From the NCBI RefSeq assembly GCF_044904675.1, contig NZ_JADIKJ010000011.1, positions 43,396 through 107,395 on the forward strand: 64,000 nt of DNA, written 5' to 3'. The notes beneath the pieces were generated by a model. That model did no database searches. It was given only the letters and a program-made list of their open reading frames with translations, and was not told where the DNA came from. Positions 8,702-17,798 of this stretch are shown piece after piece; positions within the stretch are counted from its first letter, which is position 1; the number at the start of each line of letters is the position of its first letter. The stretch comes from Dyella_B jejuensis. GTDB lineage: Bacteria; Pseudomonadota; Gammaproteobacteria; Xanthomonadales; Rhodanobacteraceae. The position numbers were made by a program, and so were the translations under genes.

Positions 8702-8977
8702 ATGGCTCTGGACATCCGGCATCTAGCCACGGCACACCGCTTCGAAACGAACGTGGACGGTTTTACCTGCGAACTCGATTACCGCCTGCAAGACCACGTG
8801 ATGACCATTACGCACACCGGCGTGCCCGGCGAAGTAGGTGGTCGCGGCATTGCCAGCGAACTGGTGCGCGCAGCCTTCGAGACGGCGCGCAAGGAAGGCT
8901 GGAAAGTGGTGCCGGCCTGCAGCTATGCACGCATCTGGCTGGAACGTCACCCGGACTATGCCGGGCTGCGCGCATGA
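8702..8977 (+). CDS. Small GNAT-like N-acetyltransferase (YjdJ type)
   Basis: A 91-residue single-domain protein. The core, ITHTGVPGEVGGRGIASELVRAAFETARKEGWKVVPACSYARIWL, is the acetyl-CoA-binding part of the short GCN5-related family (YjdJ). In that family the R/Q-x-x-G-x-G/A loop is reduced to EVGGRGIAS. The substrate is unknown. I chose the ATG at 8702, which fits family length; an in-frame ATG at 8645 follows GGGAG and is a possible longer start. Confidence 0.8.
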   Translation: MALDIRHLATAHRFETNVDGFTCELDYRLQDHVMTITHTGVPGEVGGRGIASELVRAAFETARKEGWKVVPACSYARIWLERHPDYAGLRA

Positions 8978-9010
8978 GCTTCATCGTCGGTCCAGAATAC
9001 GGGAGCGGCC

Positions 9011-9700
9011 ATGAGCCCGCATACCAACGGTAAGCCGGCGACCACCGCCGGCCGGCGGCGATGGGCGCCGGTGCGTTTCGTGCGTGCGCGACCGTGGCTG
9101 GTGACTGCCAGCATCGTATTCGTGGCAGCGTGCGTATTGTTGACGATCGCCGGCGTCAAACCGGCTTCGGCGCTGCTGCTCAGCTTCGACCTGGGCGCCT
9201 TGCTTTACCTGGGCACGCTGGCGCGCATGTTCGTGCGTGCCGGTGCCGAGCACATGGCGCGGCGTGCACGGATGCAAGACACCGGACGGCGCGCAACGCT
9301 GTGGGTGGCGGTAGCGCTTTCCAGCGTGGTGCTGGTGGCCTTGTCGACCGAATTGCATGCCGCCAGGCACGGCGGCGCTACTGCATTGAGCATAGCCGCG
9401 CTCAGTATCGTGCTGTCATGGCTATTCATGAACACGATGTATGCCTTGCACTATGCGCATGGCTATTACGGCGATTTTGGACAACAGCACGAAGGCCTGG
9501 AATTTCCGGGCACGCGGCAGCCGGATTACTGGGACTTCGTGTATTTCGCCTTCGTGATCGGCATGTGTTTTCAGGTATCGGACGTGCAGATCACCAGCCA
9601 GACCCTGCGCCGCACCGCGCTGCTGCATAGCGTGGTGGCGTTCTTTTTCAATGTGTTCATCATCGCCATCAGCGTCAATATTGCCGCAGGATTGGCGTAG
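9011..9700 (+). CDS. DUF1345 integral membrane protein
   Basis: A 229-residue protein with a basic N-terminus and about five membrane segments (approximately 29-47, 52-72, 97-115, 125-145 and 205-227). The signature FPGTRQPDYWDFVYFAFVIGMCFQVSDVQI near 167-196 is diagnostic of the DUF1345 family. Function is unknown across the family, which resembles small ion-channel-like proteins only in topology. The gene follows the GNAT gene after 33 bases on the same strand. Confidence 0.85.
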   Translation: MSPHTNGKPATTAGRRRWAPVRFVRARPWLVTASIVFVAACVLLTIAGVKPASALLLSFDLGALLYLGTLARMFVRAGAEHMARRARMQDTGRRATLWVAVALSSVVLVALSTELHAARHGGATALSIAALSIVLSWLFMNTMYALHYAHGYYGDFGQQHEGLEFPGTRQPDYWDFVYFAFVIGMCFQVSDVQITSQTLRRTALLHSVVAFFFNVFIIAISVNIAAGLA

Positions 9701-9737
9701 GCGCGAAAAGGTTTGCGTTGGGCGAAGTGGCAGCCAG

Positions 9738-10220
9738 TCAGTCGCGGAAGTTGTCGAATTGCAGTGGCAATTCCACCTCGGCCTTGCGCAATGCCGCGAT
9801 CGCCAGCTGCAGGTCGTCGCGCTTCTTGCCGGTCACGCGCAGCTTGTCGCCGTTGATCTGCGCTTCCACTTTCAGCTTGGCCGCCTTCAAGGTAGCGATC
9901 AGCTTCTTGGCGACCGGCTGCTCGATGCCCTGTTTCACCGTGATCTTCTGCCGTGCACCGGCCAGGTTGACTTCCGGATCGGCGATATCGAGCGCGCGGG
10001 TGTCGATCTGTCGCGCCGCCAGGCGGCCGCGCAGGATATCCATCATTTGTTGCAACTGGAATTCGCTGGGGGCGCTTTGCGTGATCACGAATTTGTCCAG
10101 CTCGAACTTTGCATCGGTGCCCTTGAAGTCGAAACGATTGGCGAGTTCACGGTTGGCCTGGTCGACCGCGTTGGTAAGCTCGTGCTTGTCGACTTCGGAA
10201 ATCACGTCAAAGGAAGGCAT
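9738..10220 (-). CDS. yajQ: YajQ family nucleotide-binding protein (c-di-GMP effector family)
   Basis: A 160-residue YajQ protein. It shows MPSFDVISEVDKHELTNAVD, NRFDFKGTDAKFELD and the C-terminal VRVTGKKRDDLQ-like segment (LRVTGKKRDDLQLAIAAL). The fold is two ferredoxin-like domains. In Xanthomonas and Pseudomonas some members bind cyclic di-GMP and act with a transcription factor on virulence genes; others bind tRNA or GTP. It lies convergent to the DUF1345 gene and divergent from the flavoprotein. Which ligand this copy binds cannot be inferred. Confidence 0.92.
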   Translation of the reverse strand: MPSFDVISEVDKHELTNAVDQANRELANRFDFKGTDAKFELDKFVITQSAPSEFQLQQMMDILRGRLAARQIDTRALDIADPEVNLAGARQKITVKQGIEQPVAKKLIATLKAAKLKVEAQINGDKLRVTGKKRDDLQLAIAALRKAEVELPLQFDNFRD

Positions 10221-10314
10221 GGTGGCGGTCCGTAGCGGGAAGATCGCAAGTTTAAGCCATGCGAGTGTTGGATAATGCACCGATGTGCAGCTACGACCCT
10301 GCGGCGGTGATGGC

Positions 10315-11493
10315 GTGAAAGTGGATGTCCTGGTGATTGGCGCGGGGGCTGCGGGATTGATGTGCGCCATCACGGCCGGCCGGCGCGGACGGCAGGTGCT
10401 GGTACTCGACCATGCCAACAAGCCCGGCAAGAAAATCCTGATGTCCGGCGGCGGGCGCTGCAATTTCACCAATCTGGGCGTGACGCCCGCGCAATACCTG
10501 TCGGCCAATCCGCATTTCGCCAAGTCCGCGCTGGCGCGATATACGCCGGCCGATTTCATCGCGCTGGTGGAAAGGCACCGCATCGCCTATCACGAAAAAG
10601 AACAGGGCCAATTGTTCTGCGACGAATCGTCCAAGCTGATCGTGCGCATGCTATTGGACGAATGCGCGGCGGCGAAGGTGCGTGTCGAAACCGGTTGCGG
10701 CATCCGGCAGGTACGCAAGAGCGGCGAGAGCTTTGCCGTCTCGACGGTGAAGGGCGAGATCCATGCCGATTCGGTGGTGGTCGCCAGTGGCGGCTTGTCG
10801 ATTCCCAGCATGGGGGCCACGGGCTTTGGCTACGAGCTGGCGCGCCAGTTCGGGCACAACGTGCTTGCCACGCGCGCCGGCTTGGTGCCGCTGACCCTGA
10901 GCGGCAAGCACCAGGAGCATTACCAGGACCTCGCCGGCGTTGCGTTGCCGGTTGCCGCAGCGAAGGTAGGCAAGCAGGCTTTTCGCGCGGGCCTGTTGTT
11001 TACTCATCGCGGCATCAGCGGCCCGTCGGTCTTGCAGATTTCCTCCTACTGGCAACCCGGCGACGATCTGCGTATCGATCTTTCGCCCGAGCAGGACCTG
11101 GGCCAGTGGCTGCTCGTCCAGCGCGCCGCGCGGCCGGCGGCCGAGTTGCGCAATGTCCTGGGCGATCTTCTGCCCAAACGCCTCGCGCAGCGCTTGTGCG
11201 AGCGCTGGCTATCCAGCAAGCCGATGCGCCAGTACCGCGATGCCGAGCTGCGCGACATGGCGGCGCGATTGCACGATTGGCCGATCGTGGCCAGCGGCAC
11301 CGAAGGCTATCGCACGGCCGAGGTCACGCTGGGCGGCGTGGACACGGATGGGCTCTCGTCCGCCACCATGCAATCGAAGCAGGTGCCAGGGTTGTATTTC
11401 ATCGGCGAAGTCGTGGATGTAACCGGCTGGCTGGGCGGCTATAACTTCCAGTGGGCGTGGGCGTCCGGGCATGCGGCAGGCGAGGCCGCTTGA
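10315..11493 (+). CDS. YhiN/HI0933-type NAD(P)/FAD-dependent oxidoreductase
   Basis: A flavoprotein of about 392 residues with an N-terminal FAD-binding GAGAAGLMCAITAG motif, the family signature KKILMSGGGRCNFTN, a GGLSIPSMGATGFGYELARQFGH segment and the C-terminal GEVVDVTGWLGGYNFQWAWASG that closes the FAD site. Members are widespread and their substrate is unknown. The GTG at 10315 puts the dinucleotide motif at the normal distance; an in-frame GTG at 10285 would add ten residues. Confidence 0.87.
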   Translation: MKVDVLVIGAGAAGLMCAITAGRRGRQVLVLDHANKPGKKILMSGGGRCNFTNLGVTPAQYLSANPHFAKSALARYTPADFIALVERHRIAYHEKEQGQLFCDESSKLIVRMLLDECAAAKVRVETGCGIRQVRKSGESFAVSTVKGEIHADSVVVASGGLSIPSMGATGFGYELARQFGHNVLATRAGLVPLTLSGKHQEHYQDLAGVALPVAAAKVGKQAFRAGLLFTHRGISGPSVLQISSYWQPGDDLRIDLSPEQDLGQWLLVQRAARPAAELRNVLGDLLPKRLAQRLCERWLSSKPMRQYRDAELRDMAARLHDWPIVASGTEGYRTAEVTLGGVDTDGLSSATMQSKQVPGLYFIGEVVDVTGWLGGYNFQWAWASGHAAGEAA

Positions 11494-11565
11494 TGCGTTC
11501 GCCTGCGGTGAACATCCACCATGGTGAACTGGCCACCACATGCAACGGTACAACGGGAGACCATC

Positions 11566-12456
11566 ATGAAAGTCGGCTTTATCGGACTGGGTGCGATGGG
11601 CAGTGCCATGGCGAGCAATCTGGTCGCGGCCGGGCACAGTGTCACCGTGTGGAACAGATCCGAAGCGGCGACCGAAAAGCTCGCCTCGCTGGGCGCCAAG
11701 GTGGCGCGCACGCCGGATCGCGCGGTGCAGGGCGATGTGCTGCATAGCATGCTGGCGAACGACCAGGCCGTGCGCGAGGTGTTCATCGACGGCGGCCTGC
11801 TCGACGCGATGGATCCCGGCACGGTGCACGTCAACCATGCCACCATCTCCGTGGCGCTCGCCCGGCAACTGGCCGAGGAGCACGCCAGGCGCAACCTTGG
11901 CTATGTGTCGGCGCCGGTATTCGGCCGGCCCGATGTCGCCGCCGCGGGGAAACTCAACATCCTGGTCGCCGGCGTCGCCAATGCGATCGAGAAGGCCAGG
12001 CCTTTGCTGGAGGCGATGGCCGCGAAGCTCTGGCCCATGGGCGAGCTGCCCGAGCGCGCCAACGTGGTGAAGCTGGCGGGTAATTTCATGATCGTCACGG
12101 CGATCGAAAGCATGGCCGAAGCGTCGGTGCTGGCACGCGCCTATGGGGTCGGTACGGCCGATTTCATTGAGCTGATGACCAGCACCCTGTTTGCTTCGCC
12201 GGTCTATCAGGGCTATGGAAAATCGATCGCGGATCATCGCTTCACCCCGCCGGGATTTGCCTTGCCGCTTGGCCTGAAGGACGTGATGCTTGCGCAAGAA
12301 GCCGGACACGCCGAGCGCGTGCCGCTGCCGCTGGCGGGCGTGCTGCGCGATAGCTTGCTCGAAGCATTGGCCGATGGCGCCGAAGGCATGGATCTTTCCG
12401 CCCTCGCCAGGGTGTCCGTGCGACGTGCCAACCTGGATCGGCGCGGCAGCGATTAG
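11566..12456 (+). CDS. 3-hydroxyisobutyrate dehydrogenase-family NAD(P)-dependent oxidoreductase
   Basis: A 296-residue beta-hydroxyacid dehydrogenase. The N-terminal Rossmann domain starts KVGFIGLGAMGSAMASNLVAAG, the substrate loop is around VNHATIS (where most members have DxSTxxP), and Lys169 in VKLAGNFM is the expected catalytic lysine. The G-x-x-G-x-G motif and length fit glyoxylate/succinic semialdehyde reductase-like enzymes as well as HIBADH, so the substrate stays open. CGGGAGA lies before the ATG. Confidence 0.85.
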   Translation: MKVGFIGLGAMGSAMASNLVAAGHSVTVWNRSEAATEKLASLGAKVARTPDRAVQGDVLHSMLANDQAVREVFIDGGLLDAMDPGTVHVNHATISVALARQLAEEHARRNLGYVSAPVFGRPDVAAAGKLNILVAGVANAIEKARPLLEAMAAKLWPMGELPERANVVKLAGNFMIVTAIESMAEASVLARAYGVGTADFIELMTSTLFASPVYQGYGKSIADHRFTPPGFALPLGLKDVMLAQEAGHAERVPLPLAGVLRDSLLEALADGAEGMDLSALARVSVRRANLDRRGSD

Positions 12457-12459
12457 CGG

Positions 12460-12921
12460 TCAGCGCGGAAGCTGCGCCAGCCAGCGATCGAGCTGATTGG
12501 CAAAGGCCTGCTTGTCGCGCGGATGCAGGGCGGCCGGACCGCCGGTATCCACGCCGGTGCCGCGCAGTTCTTCCATGAAGTTGCGCATGCTCAGGCGCTG
12601 TCGGATGGTATCGGGCGTATAGAGTTCGCCGCGCGGATGGACCGCCAGCGCACCCTTTTCGATCACGGCGGCGGCCAGCGGAATGTCTTGCGTCACCACC
12701 AGATCGCCGGGCATGACCTGGCGTGCGATTTCATTGTCCGCCACATCAAAGCCGCCGGGCACCTGGATGCCGCGGATGTAGGACGAAGGTGGCGTGCGCA
12801 GCGCATGATTCGCCACCAGGGTCACGTGCACCTGCGTGCGTTGAGCGGCGCGAAAGAGTATTTCCTTGATCGCCACCGGACAGGCATCGGCATCCACCCA
12901 GATGCGCGCTGGCTCGCTCAT
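12460..12921 (-). CDS. YaiI/YqxD family protein (UPF0178, DUF188)
   Basis: A 153-residue UPF0178 protein with the signature IWVDADACPVAIKEILFRAA at the start, NHALRTPPSSYIRGIQVPGGFDVADNEIA, then GDLVVTQDIPLAAAVIEKGA and the NFMEELRGTGVDTGGP end. The family has a PIN-like nuclease fold, but its role is not known. It is convergent with the dehydrogenase gene, whose stop lies three bases away. Confidence 0.9.
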   Translation of the reverse strand: MSEPARIWVDADACPVAIKEILFRAAQRTQVHVTLVANHALRTPPSSYIRGIQVPGGFDVADNEIARQVMPGDLVVTQDIPLAAAVIEKGALAVHPRGELYTPDTIRQRLSMRNFMEELRGTGVDTGGPAALHPRDKQAFANQLDRWLAQLPR

Positions 12922-12970
12922 GGCAATTGCCGGCCGGCGCGGCAACGTGGGTACCAGGGGCAGGGCCGGC

Positions 12971-13852
12971 TCATTCGCCGTTCCAGCGCAAGGTGCCGTC
13001 GATCACTGTGTTGGTGTATCCGCCGATCCAGATCGTGCCGTCGACGATATGCGCGATCAGCAAGGCATCATGGCCCATCTCGCGCCCCTGGCTTACCGCG
13101 TAGCCTGATGCCAGCGGCCCATGCGGTTCGGCCTGGGTCAGGTAGGCCGCGATCAGGCCGTTGGCGGCGCCCGAGGCAGGATCTTCGACGATGCCAACAC
13201 CCGATGGGAAAGCGCGCACCACCAGGTGGTAGTCCGGATGGGTGCTGCGGGCGAACGCACACAGGCCCATGCTGCCGCTGGCGACGGCCAGCGCGCCGAT
13301 GGCGCTGTGGTCTGGACGCCACGCCCGCAGACTGGCCTCGTCCACGCACTCGGCCAGCCACCAGCGCCGGCCGCCATCCACTAGCGCGGGCGGCAACTTG
13401 CCCAAGTCAATGCCATCGAGCGTGGCCGCGAGCAAAGGATGGGCATGCAATCCGGTCTTCACTACGCGCGCTTCGGGTGATTGCAGCAAGAGCCGGCGCT
13501 GGGCATTGCTTTCTTCCACGCGGATCGGCAATACGCCAGCGCCGCATTCCTGCCAGAGCAGGCCGTCCTTTGGCGTAGCCAGCCCGCATTCGAGGACGGC
13601 GTGCGCGCTGCCGATGCTGGGATGGCCGGCAAAGGCGATTTCCTTTTGCGGCGTAAAGATGCGCACGCGATAACTGGCTTTCGAATCGCCCGGCGGCAAC
13701 AAAAAGGTGGTTTCGACCAGATTGGTCCAGCGCGCAAAGCGCTGCATGTGCGCATCGCTCCAACCGGCGGCGTCGGTGACGACACCCAGGTGGTTGCCGC
13801 CGCCGGGACTCGCGGCGAAGACGTCCAGGTGCATATAGCGGATTGGGTTCAT
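12971..13852 (-). CDS. PhzF family isomerase/epimerase-like protein
   Basis: A 293-residue protein of the PhzF/diaminopimelate-epimerase fold. It has the N-terminal YMHLDVFAASPGGGNHLGVV, the catalytic-type E in NLVETTFLLPP, IFTPQKEIAFAGHPSIGSAHAVLE, and late GIVEDPASGAANGLIAAYL. PhzF acts on a phenazine precursor, but most homologues, with no phenazine genes nearby as here, have unknown substrates. The start at 13852 was taken because the sequence upstream is not PhzF-like. Confidence 0.87.
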   Translation of the reverse strand: MNPIRYMHLDVFAASPGGGNHLGVVTDAAGWSDAHMQRFARWTNLVETTFLLPPGDSKASYRVRIFTPQKEIAFAGHPSIGSAHAVLECGLATPKDGLLWQECGAGVLPIRVEESNAQRRLLLQSPEARVVKTGLHAHPLLAATLDGIDLGKLPPALVDGGRRWWLAECVDEASLRAWRPDHSAIGALAVASGSMGLCAFARSTHPDYHLVVRAFPSGVGIVEDPASGAANGLIAAYLTQAEPHGPLASGYAVSQGREMGHDALLIAHIVDGTIWIGGYTNTVIDGTLRWNGE

Positions 13853-13961
13853 ACGGCTCGGCGGCGATGCGGACGTGGCTTGATCGCGCATTCTAGCCGT
13901 CGACAACTTGGCTCGTGAACGTCAAGATGGAGAAATTCCAAACAATTGTCGGATTCGTCAT

Positions 13962-14570
13962 ATGCCGATTACGCTGCTCATCATCCTCGCCGCCACCTGC
14001 ATCGTCTCCTTCATGGCGTTCAATAATCGGCGCCTGATCGACGACCTGATCCTGTGGCCGCCCGCGATCGAGCGTAAGCGCGAATATTACCGGCTGGTCA
14101 CCTATGGATTGATCCACGCCGATCCGATGCACCTGTTGTTCAACATGATGACGCTGTTCTTTTTCGGTCGCGTGATGGAGCCGTTCTACAACCAGACGCT
14201 GGGTGCGTTCGGCTTTGGCCTGTTCTACCTCGGCGGGCTGATCGTTTCGATTCTGCCCACGTACCTGAAGAACCGCCGCAACAACAATTACCACAGCCTG
14301 GGGGCGTCCGGCGCGGTGTCGGGGGTATTGTTCGGCTACGTCATGCTTGCGCCGTGGACGCGGATCCTGGTGTGGTTCGTGCCGGTGCCGGCGATCATTT
14401 ACGCGGTGCTCTACGTGGGTTATTCGATCTACATGGACCAGCGCGGGCAGGGCAATATCAACCATAGCGCCCACTTGTGGGGCGCCGGTTACGGGGTGCT
14501 GTTCACCGTGTTGATTAATCCTGCTGTGCTGCCGCATTTCCTGGCTGCGTTATCGCAGCCGGGCATATGA
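13962..14570 (+). CDS. Rhomboid family intramembrane serine protease
   Basis: A 202-residue six-helix membrane protein. The catalytic serine is Ser116 in GASGAVSG and the partner histidine is His171 in NHSAHLWGAGYG; HADPMHLLFNM and the loop YNQTLGAFG match the rhomboid L1 region. It would cleave membrane-spanning substrates in the inner membrane; the substrate is unknown. The stop lies 79 bases before the histone-like gene. Confidence 0.92.
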   Translation: MPITLLIILAATCIVSFMAFNNRRLIDDLILWPPAIERKREYYRLVTYGLIHADPMHLLFNMMTLFFFGRVMEPFYNQTLGAFGFGLFYLGGLIVSILPTYLKNRRNNNYHSLGASGAVSGVLFGYVMLAPWTRILVWFVPVPAIIYAVLYVGYSIYMDQRGQGNINHSAHLWGAGYGVLFTVLINPAVLPHFLAALSQPGI

Positions 14571-14649
14571 GTTGAACTTGCTCATTGCGCGTACATCCAG
14601 AAATGCTCTAATTAAACCTCGTCAACGATCACCGCCGGAGTACGCACGC

Positions 14650-15336
14650 ATGGCAACGACCCGCAAGTCTGCCGCGAAGAAGTCCGCGGCCCGCAAGGCA
14701 ACCCGAAGCGCAAGCCAGGCCAGGAACAAGCCGGCTGGCAAGGGAGCTGTAAAAAAAGCCGTTAAAAAAGCTGCAGTCGGCAGAAAGGTGGCAAAGAAGG
14801 CAGCGCGCAAGACGGCAAAAAAAGCAGTAGTTAGAAAGAACGCCGCCACGGCCGTAGGCAAGAAGGTCGCAGGCAAGGCGGTAAAGAAGGCGGCCGCGCG
14901 TAAGACGGCTACGCCGTCCACGAAAGCCGCGACCGGCAAGGTCACCAGAAAGGCCGCCAAGAAAGCCAGCAAGAAGGCCACAGGCAAGGCGGCGCCGACC
15001 AAGAAGGCGCCGGCCAGAAACGCTTCTCGTTCATCCGCTGCCACGCCTGCGCCGCAGGCAAAGCCGGTGGCGAAAAAGGTGGCGAGGCCGCCGAAAAAGC
15101 CGGTGGTGGCCGAACCATCCGCCCCGGCTCATATCAGCCCGGAAGAAGCTGTTGCGCATATCCAGGCCCTGCTGCAAGCCAAGCAGGAGCGCATCAAGCA
15201 AGGTCCGACCTGGCCTGGCGCCACCTCCGTGCCGCATGTCGGCAACGATGGCGCGCCGAACCATGACAATCATTTCAGCGATGTGCATCACGTGCCGCAT
15301 GCACGCGGCGATCAAGTTAAAAATGGAAAGAGTTAA
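14650..15336 (+). CDS. Histone H1-like lysine/alanine-rich DNA-binding protein
   Basis: A 228-residue protein. Residues 1 to about 150 are almost only Lys, Ala, Arg, Thr and Val in motifs such as KKAAARK and KKASKKA, like AlgP and Hc1-type bacterial histone H1 homologues that bind DNA through the disordered basic tail. Residues 155-228 are different and less basic (HISPEEAVAHIQALLQAKQERIKQGP, then GNDGAPNHDNHF) and may be a small folded or capping region. CCGGAG precedes the ATG. A bidirectional terminator follows at 15368-15405. Confidence 0.8.
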   Translation: MATTRKSAAKKSAARKATRSASQARNKPAGKGAVKKAVKKAAVGRKVAKKAARKTAKKAVVRKNAATAVGKKVAGKAVKKAAARKTATPSTKAATGKVTRKAAKKASKKATGKAAPTKKAPARNASRSSAATPAPQAKPVAKKVARPPKKPVVAEPSAPAHISPEEAVAHIQALLQAKQERIKQGPTWPGATSVPHVGNDGAPNHDNHFSDVHHVPHARGDQVKNGKS

Positions 15337-15367
15337 GCGAACGCGCCATTGACATGATTGGCGTAGC

Positions 15368-15405
15368 AAAAGGCCGGCTTGTATTTAAACGCAAGCCGGC
15401 CTTTT
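15368..15405 (+). terminator. Bidirectional Rho-independent terminator
   Basis: AAAAGGCCGGCTTG (15368-15381) pairs with CAAGCCGGCCTTTT (15392-15405) around a 10-base loop. It has A and T runs on both sides, so it can end transcripts from the histone-like gene and any antisense transcript. Confidence 0.85.
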
Positions 15406-15476
15406 CCATTCCCGCTCACGGCCCATTTATTGCCCGAGGAATAACGTGGTTGCGTGGATCGCATGGAGTCCCCGCC

Positions 15477-15815
15477 ATGAATAATTCCGTCAAATACCTG
15501 CTTGCCGGCTTGATGCTGGCAGGTTCTCTGGTTGCACTGTCCGGTTGTGTGCCTAGCTACAGCTATGTTCAGGGCAATGGTTACGCAGGCGATGCTTACT
15601 ATGGAAGCGGCCCGGCCGTGATCTACGGCGATCCGTATGGCTATTACCCTTGGGGTGGCTATTACGGTGGCTATTGGGGCGGTTATTACGGTTATTACGG
15701 CGGCTATCGCGGATGCTGCCATGGCGGTGGTCGTTATTGGCGAGGCGGCGGCTTGCGCGGTGGCGGCCATGGCGTAGCGCACGGCTCGTCAGGCGGCGGC
15801 CATCCCGCGCACTGA
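15477..15815 (+). CDS. Small glycine/tyrosine-rich lipoprotein
   Basis: A 112-residue protein with a lipoprotein signal peptide (MNNSVKYLLAGLMLAGSLVA, then LSGC as lipobox) and a mature part dominated by Gly and Tyr (GYYGGYWGGYYGYYGGY). The tail is His/Gly-rich. It would be lipid-anchored in the envelope. Function unknown; similar low-complexity lipoproteins are common in Xanthomonadales. The ATG at 15477 is the only one giving the signal peptide. Confidence 0.75.
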   Translation: MNNSVKYLLAGLMLAGSLVALSGCVPSYSYVQGNGYAGDAYYGSGPAVIYGDPYGYYPWGGYYGGYWGGYYGYYGGYRGCCHGGGRYWRGGGLRGGGHGVAHGSSGGGHPAH

Positions 15816-15842
15816 CCCGCTCGCTTAAGTCAAAATGCGGGG

Positions 15843-16922
15843 ATGACCTTACTCCGTACTGTTTTCCACCGTGCTCAGCTTGCTTGCTATATTGCGATGG
15901 CTTGTGCGCTTGGCGCATGCGCCGACTTGCGTTACTACGCCCACGTGACCCACGGTGAAAGCGCGCTGCTGCTTGAACGCCGCTCGGTGCGCAAGGTGAT
16001 CGCCAATCCGGCTACCGATCCAAGGCTGGCTGTCCGCCTGCGGCTTTCCCAGCAGGCGCGGCAATTCGCCACCGCGCAGCTCAAACTGCCGGACAATCGC
16101 AGCTACACCTATTACGTCGAACTGCACCGTCCCTATGTAGTGTGGAACGTTTATGCCACGCCGCGTTTTTCGGTCGATGCGGTGCCGCAGTGTTTTCCCA
16201 TCGCCGGATGCGTGGCCTATCGCGGCTGGTTCGATGAAAAAAAGGCCCTTGCCAGTGCACGACAGTTGCGAGCGCAGGGCAAAGACGTCTACATCGGCGG
16301 GGTTCCGGCGTATTCCACGCTCGGCTGGTTTGCCGATCCCATCCTCAGCAGCATGCTGCGCTGGGATGACGACGAACTGGTCGGTACGATTTTCCACGAG
16401 CTCGCCCATCAGCTTATCTACGTCAAAGGCGATACCGCGTTCAACGAAAGCTACGCGATGTTTGTGGAAGACCAAGGCGTTCGGGAATGGCACCGCTCGC
16501 GCGGCGAGGTCGAAGGAAATGACCGCGATCAAGCCATGGATGATGGCTTTACCCAACTGGTGCTGGACCTGCGTGGACGGCTGAAAAAGCTGTATGCCAG
16601 CGACGGTGATGAGCCTTCGATGGAAGCGGGCAAACAGCGCGCCATCGCCGACTTCCGCGCGCGTTACGTCGCATGGCGCGACAAATATTGGCCGGGCGAC
16701 CATCGCTACGATAAGTGGGTATCAGGTCCGATCAACAACGCCACCCTGTTGCCTTTCGGCCTGTATGACCAGTGGGAGCCTGCGTTCGCGGAGCTGTTCA
16801 AGCAGGCCGATGGACAATGGCCGGATTTCTATGCCCGCGTCCGTGCGCTGGGAAAGGCGCCTCGGGCACAGCGTGAAGCAGGCCTGCGTAGCTTGTTGAG
16901 TATGTCCGGGAAGCCGCAGTAG
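15843..16922 (+). CDS. Predicted zinc aminopeptidase, lipoprotein (COG4324)
   Basis: A 359-residue protein. The zinc-binding motif HELAH lies at 185-189, with the likely third ligand Glu202 in NESYAMFVED. The N-terminal leader contains LGAC (23-26), a plausible lipobox, so it is probably envelope-anchored. Segments YYVELHRPYVVWNVYATPRFS and CVAYRGWFDE match the COG4324 predicted aminopeptidases. These have been called aminopeptidases only by homology. It follows the small lipoprotein after 27 bases. Confidence 0.82.
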   Translation: MTLLRTVFHRAQLACYIAMACALGACADLRYYAHVTHGESALLLERRSVRKVIANPATDPRLAVRLRLSQQARQFATAQLKLPDNRSYTYYVELHRPYVVWNVYATPRFSVDAVPQCFPIAGCVAYRGWFDEKKALASARQLRAQGKDVYIGGVPAYSTLGWFADPILSSMLRWDDDELVGTIFHELAHQLIYVKGDTAFNESYAMFVEDQGVREWHRSRGEVEGNDRDQAMDDGFTQLVLDLRGRLKKLYASDGDEPSMEAGKQRAIADFRARYVAWRDKYWPGDHRYDKWVSGPINNATLLPFGLYDQWEPAFAELFKQADGQWPDFYARVRALGKAPRAQREAGLRSLLSMSGKPQ

Positions 16923-16930
16923 GCGTCGCT

Positions 16931-17743
16931 TCAGGGACGGACCTTGTGCTGCGCCATATAGCGCAAATAAGCGAGCAGGGCACCGAGATCCGCATCCGAC
17001 AACGATTCCTGCGTGGCAAAACCGGACATCTTTCCCTCCGGCCAGCGCCGCAGCGATTGTGGATTGCGGATGAAGGCGCGCAACATGGCGTCGCTCAGGT
17101 ATTCGGTGGGGCTATGCGGGATGTTGAGGTCCGGCCCCATGCGCGCGTCGCCCTGTCCGTTGAGCGTATGGCAGGCAAAGCAGGTGCGCTGGAAAACCTT
17201 GTAACCGTGGCGGACAGGGCTGTCCGCGGGCAGCGCGACGGCCGGAGCGGTGGCGGGGAAGCGCGCGGCTATATTCTGCGTGCGCCGGATGCGCACCAAC
17301 TGGTAAGGCCATTGCTCAGTGCCGATGCCGGCTGCTGCCGGGTTCGTCCACACAACGTAGAACGGGCCGGCGTCGCCTTTGTGATCGGGCAGCGGCGGCC
17401 ATGGATGCCGTGGGTCCTCGACGGCAAGCCATGCTTGCGCGCCTGCCTGGTCGAGGATGGTATCTGCAGGAATGTCGATCGAAAAACCGTCAGCTGCCAC
17501 GAATTGCAAACGATCTCCGCGTTGCAGGCCCGGAAGCAGGGCGCGTAGCGGAACCGCGCGGTACGTCATGGTGCCGCGAAACGCCACATCGATGGGGATG
17601 GTGACGTTCCGGACGTCCGGGCGCGCCAATAGTTGTGAGGTGGTCCAGAGATGCACGCCACGGCCAGCGTCGACATTCAGCTCGGCCGCGCGCAGAGGCA
17701 AGGCGAAGCACAGCGCTGACAGGCATAAGCGGCGAAGCCACAT
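16931..17743 (-). CDS. Periplasmic c-type cytochrome with N-terminal molybdopterin-like domain
   Basis: A 270-residue protein with a signal peptide (about 1-19), an N-terminal domain of about 150 residues (ELNVDAGRGVHLWTTSQLL to YQLVRIRR) that resembles the substrate-binding part of oxidoreductase molybdopterin-binding proteins, and a C-terminal monohaem cytochrome c domain with CFACH (188-192) and a possible Met ligand in GKMSGF. It probably carries electrons to or from an unidentified periplasmic enzyme. The ATG at 17743 has AAGGA eight bases upstream on the minus strand. Confidence 0.82.
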   Translation of the reverse strand: MWLRRLCLSALCFALPLRAAELNVDAGRGVHLWTTSQLLARPDVRNVTIPIDVAFRGTMTYRAVPLRALLPGLQRGDRLQFVAADGFSIDIPADTILDQAGAQAWLAVEDPRHPWPPLPDHKGDAGPFYVVWTNPAAAGIGTEQWPYQLVRIRRTQNIAARFPATAPAVALPADSPVRHGYKVFQRTCFACHTLNGQGDARMGPDLNIPHSPTEYLSDAMLRAFIRNPQSLRRWPEGKMSGFATQESLSDADLGALLAYLRYMAQHKVRP

Positions 17744-17798
17744 GGCAAAAGTCCTTGTGGTGACAGGCACTTGGAAATGGTACAGATAAAACCGTATG

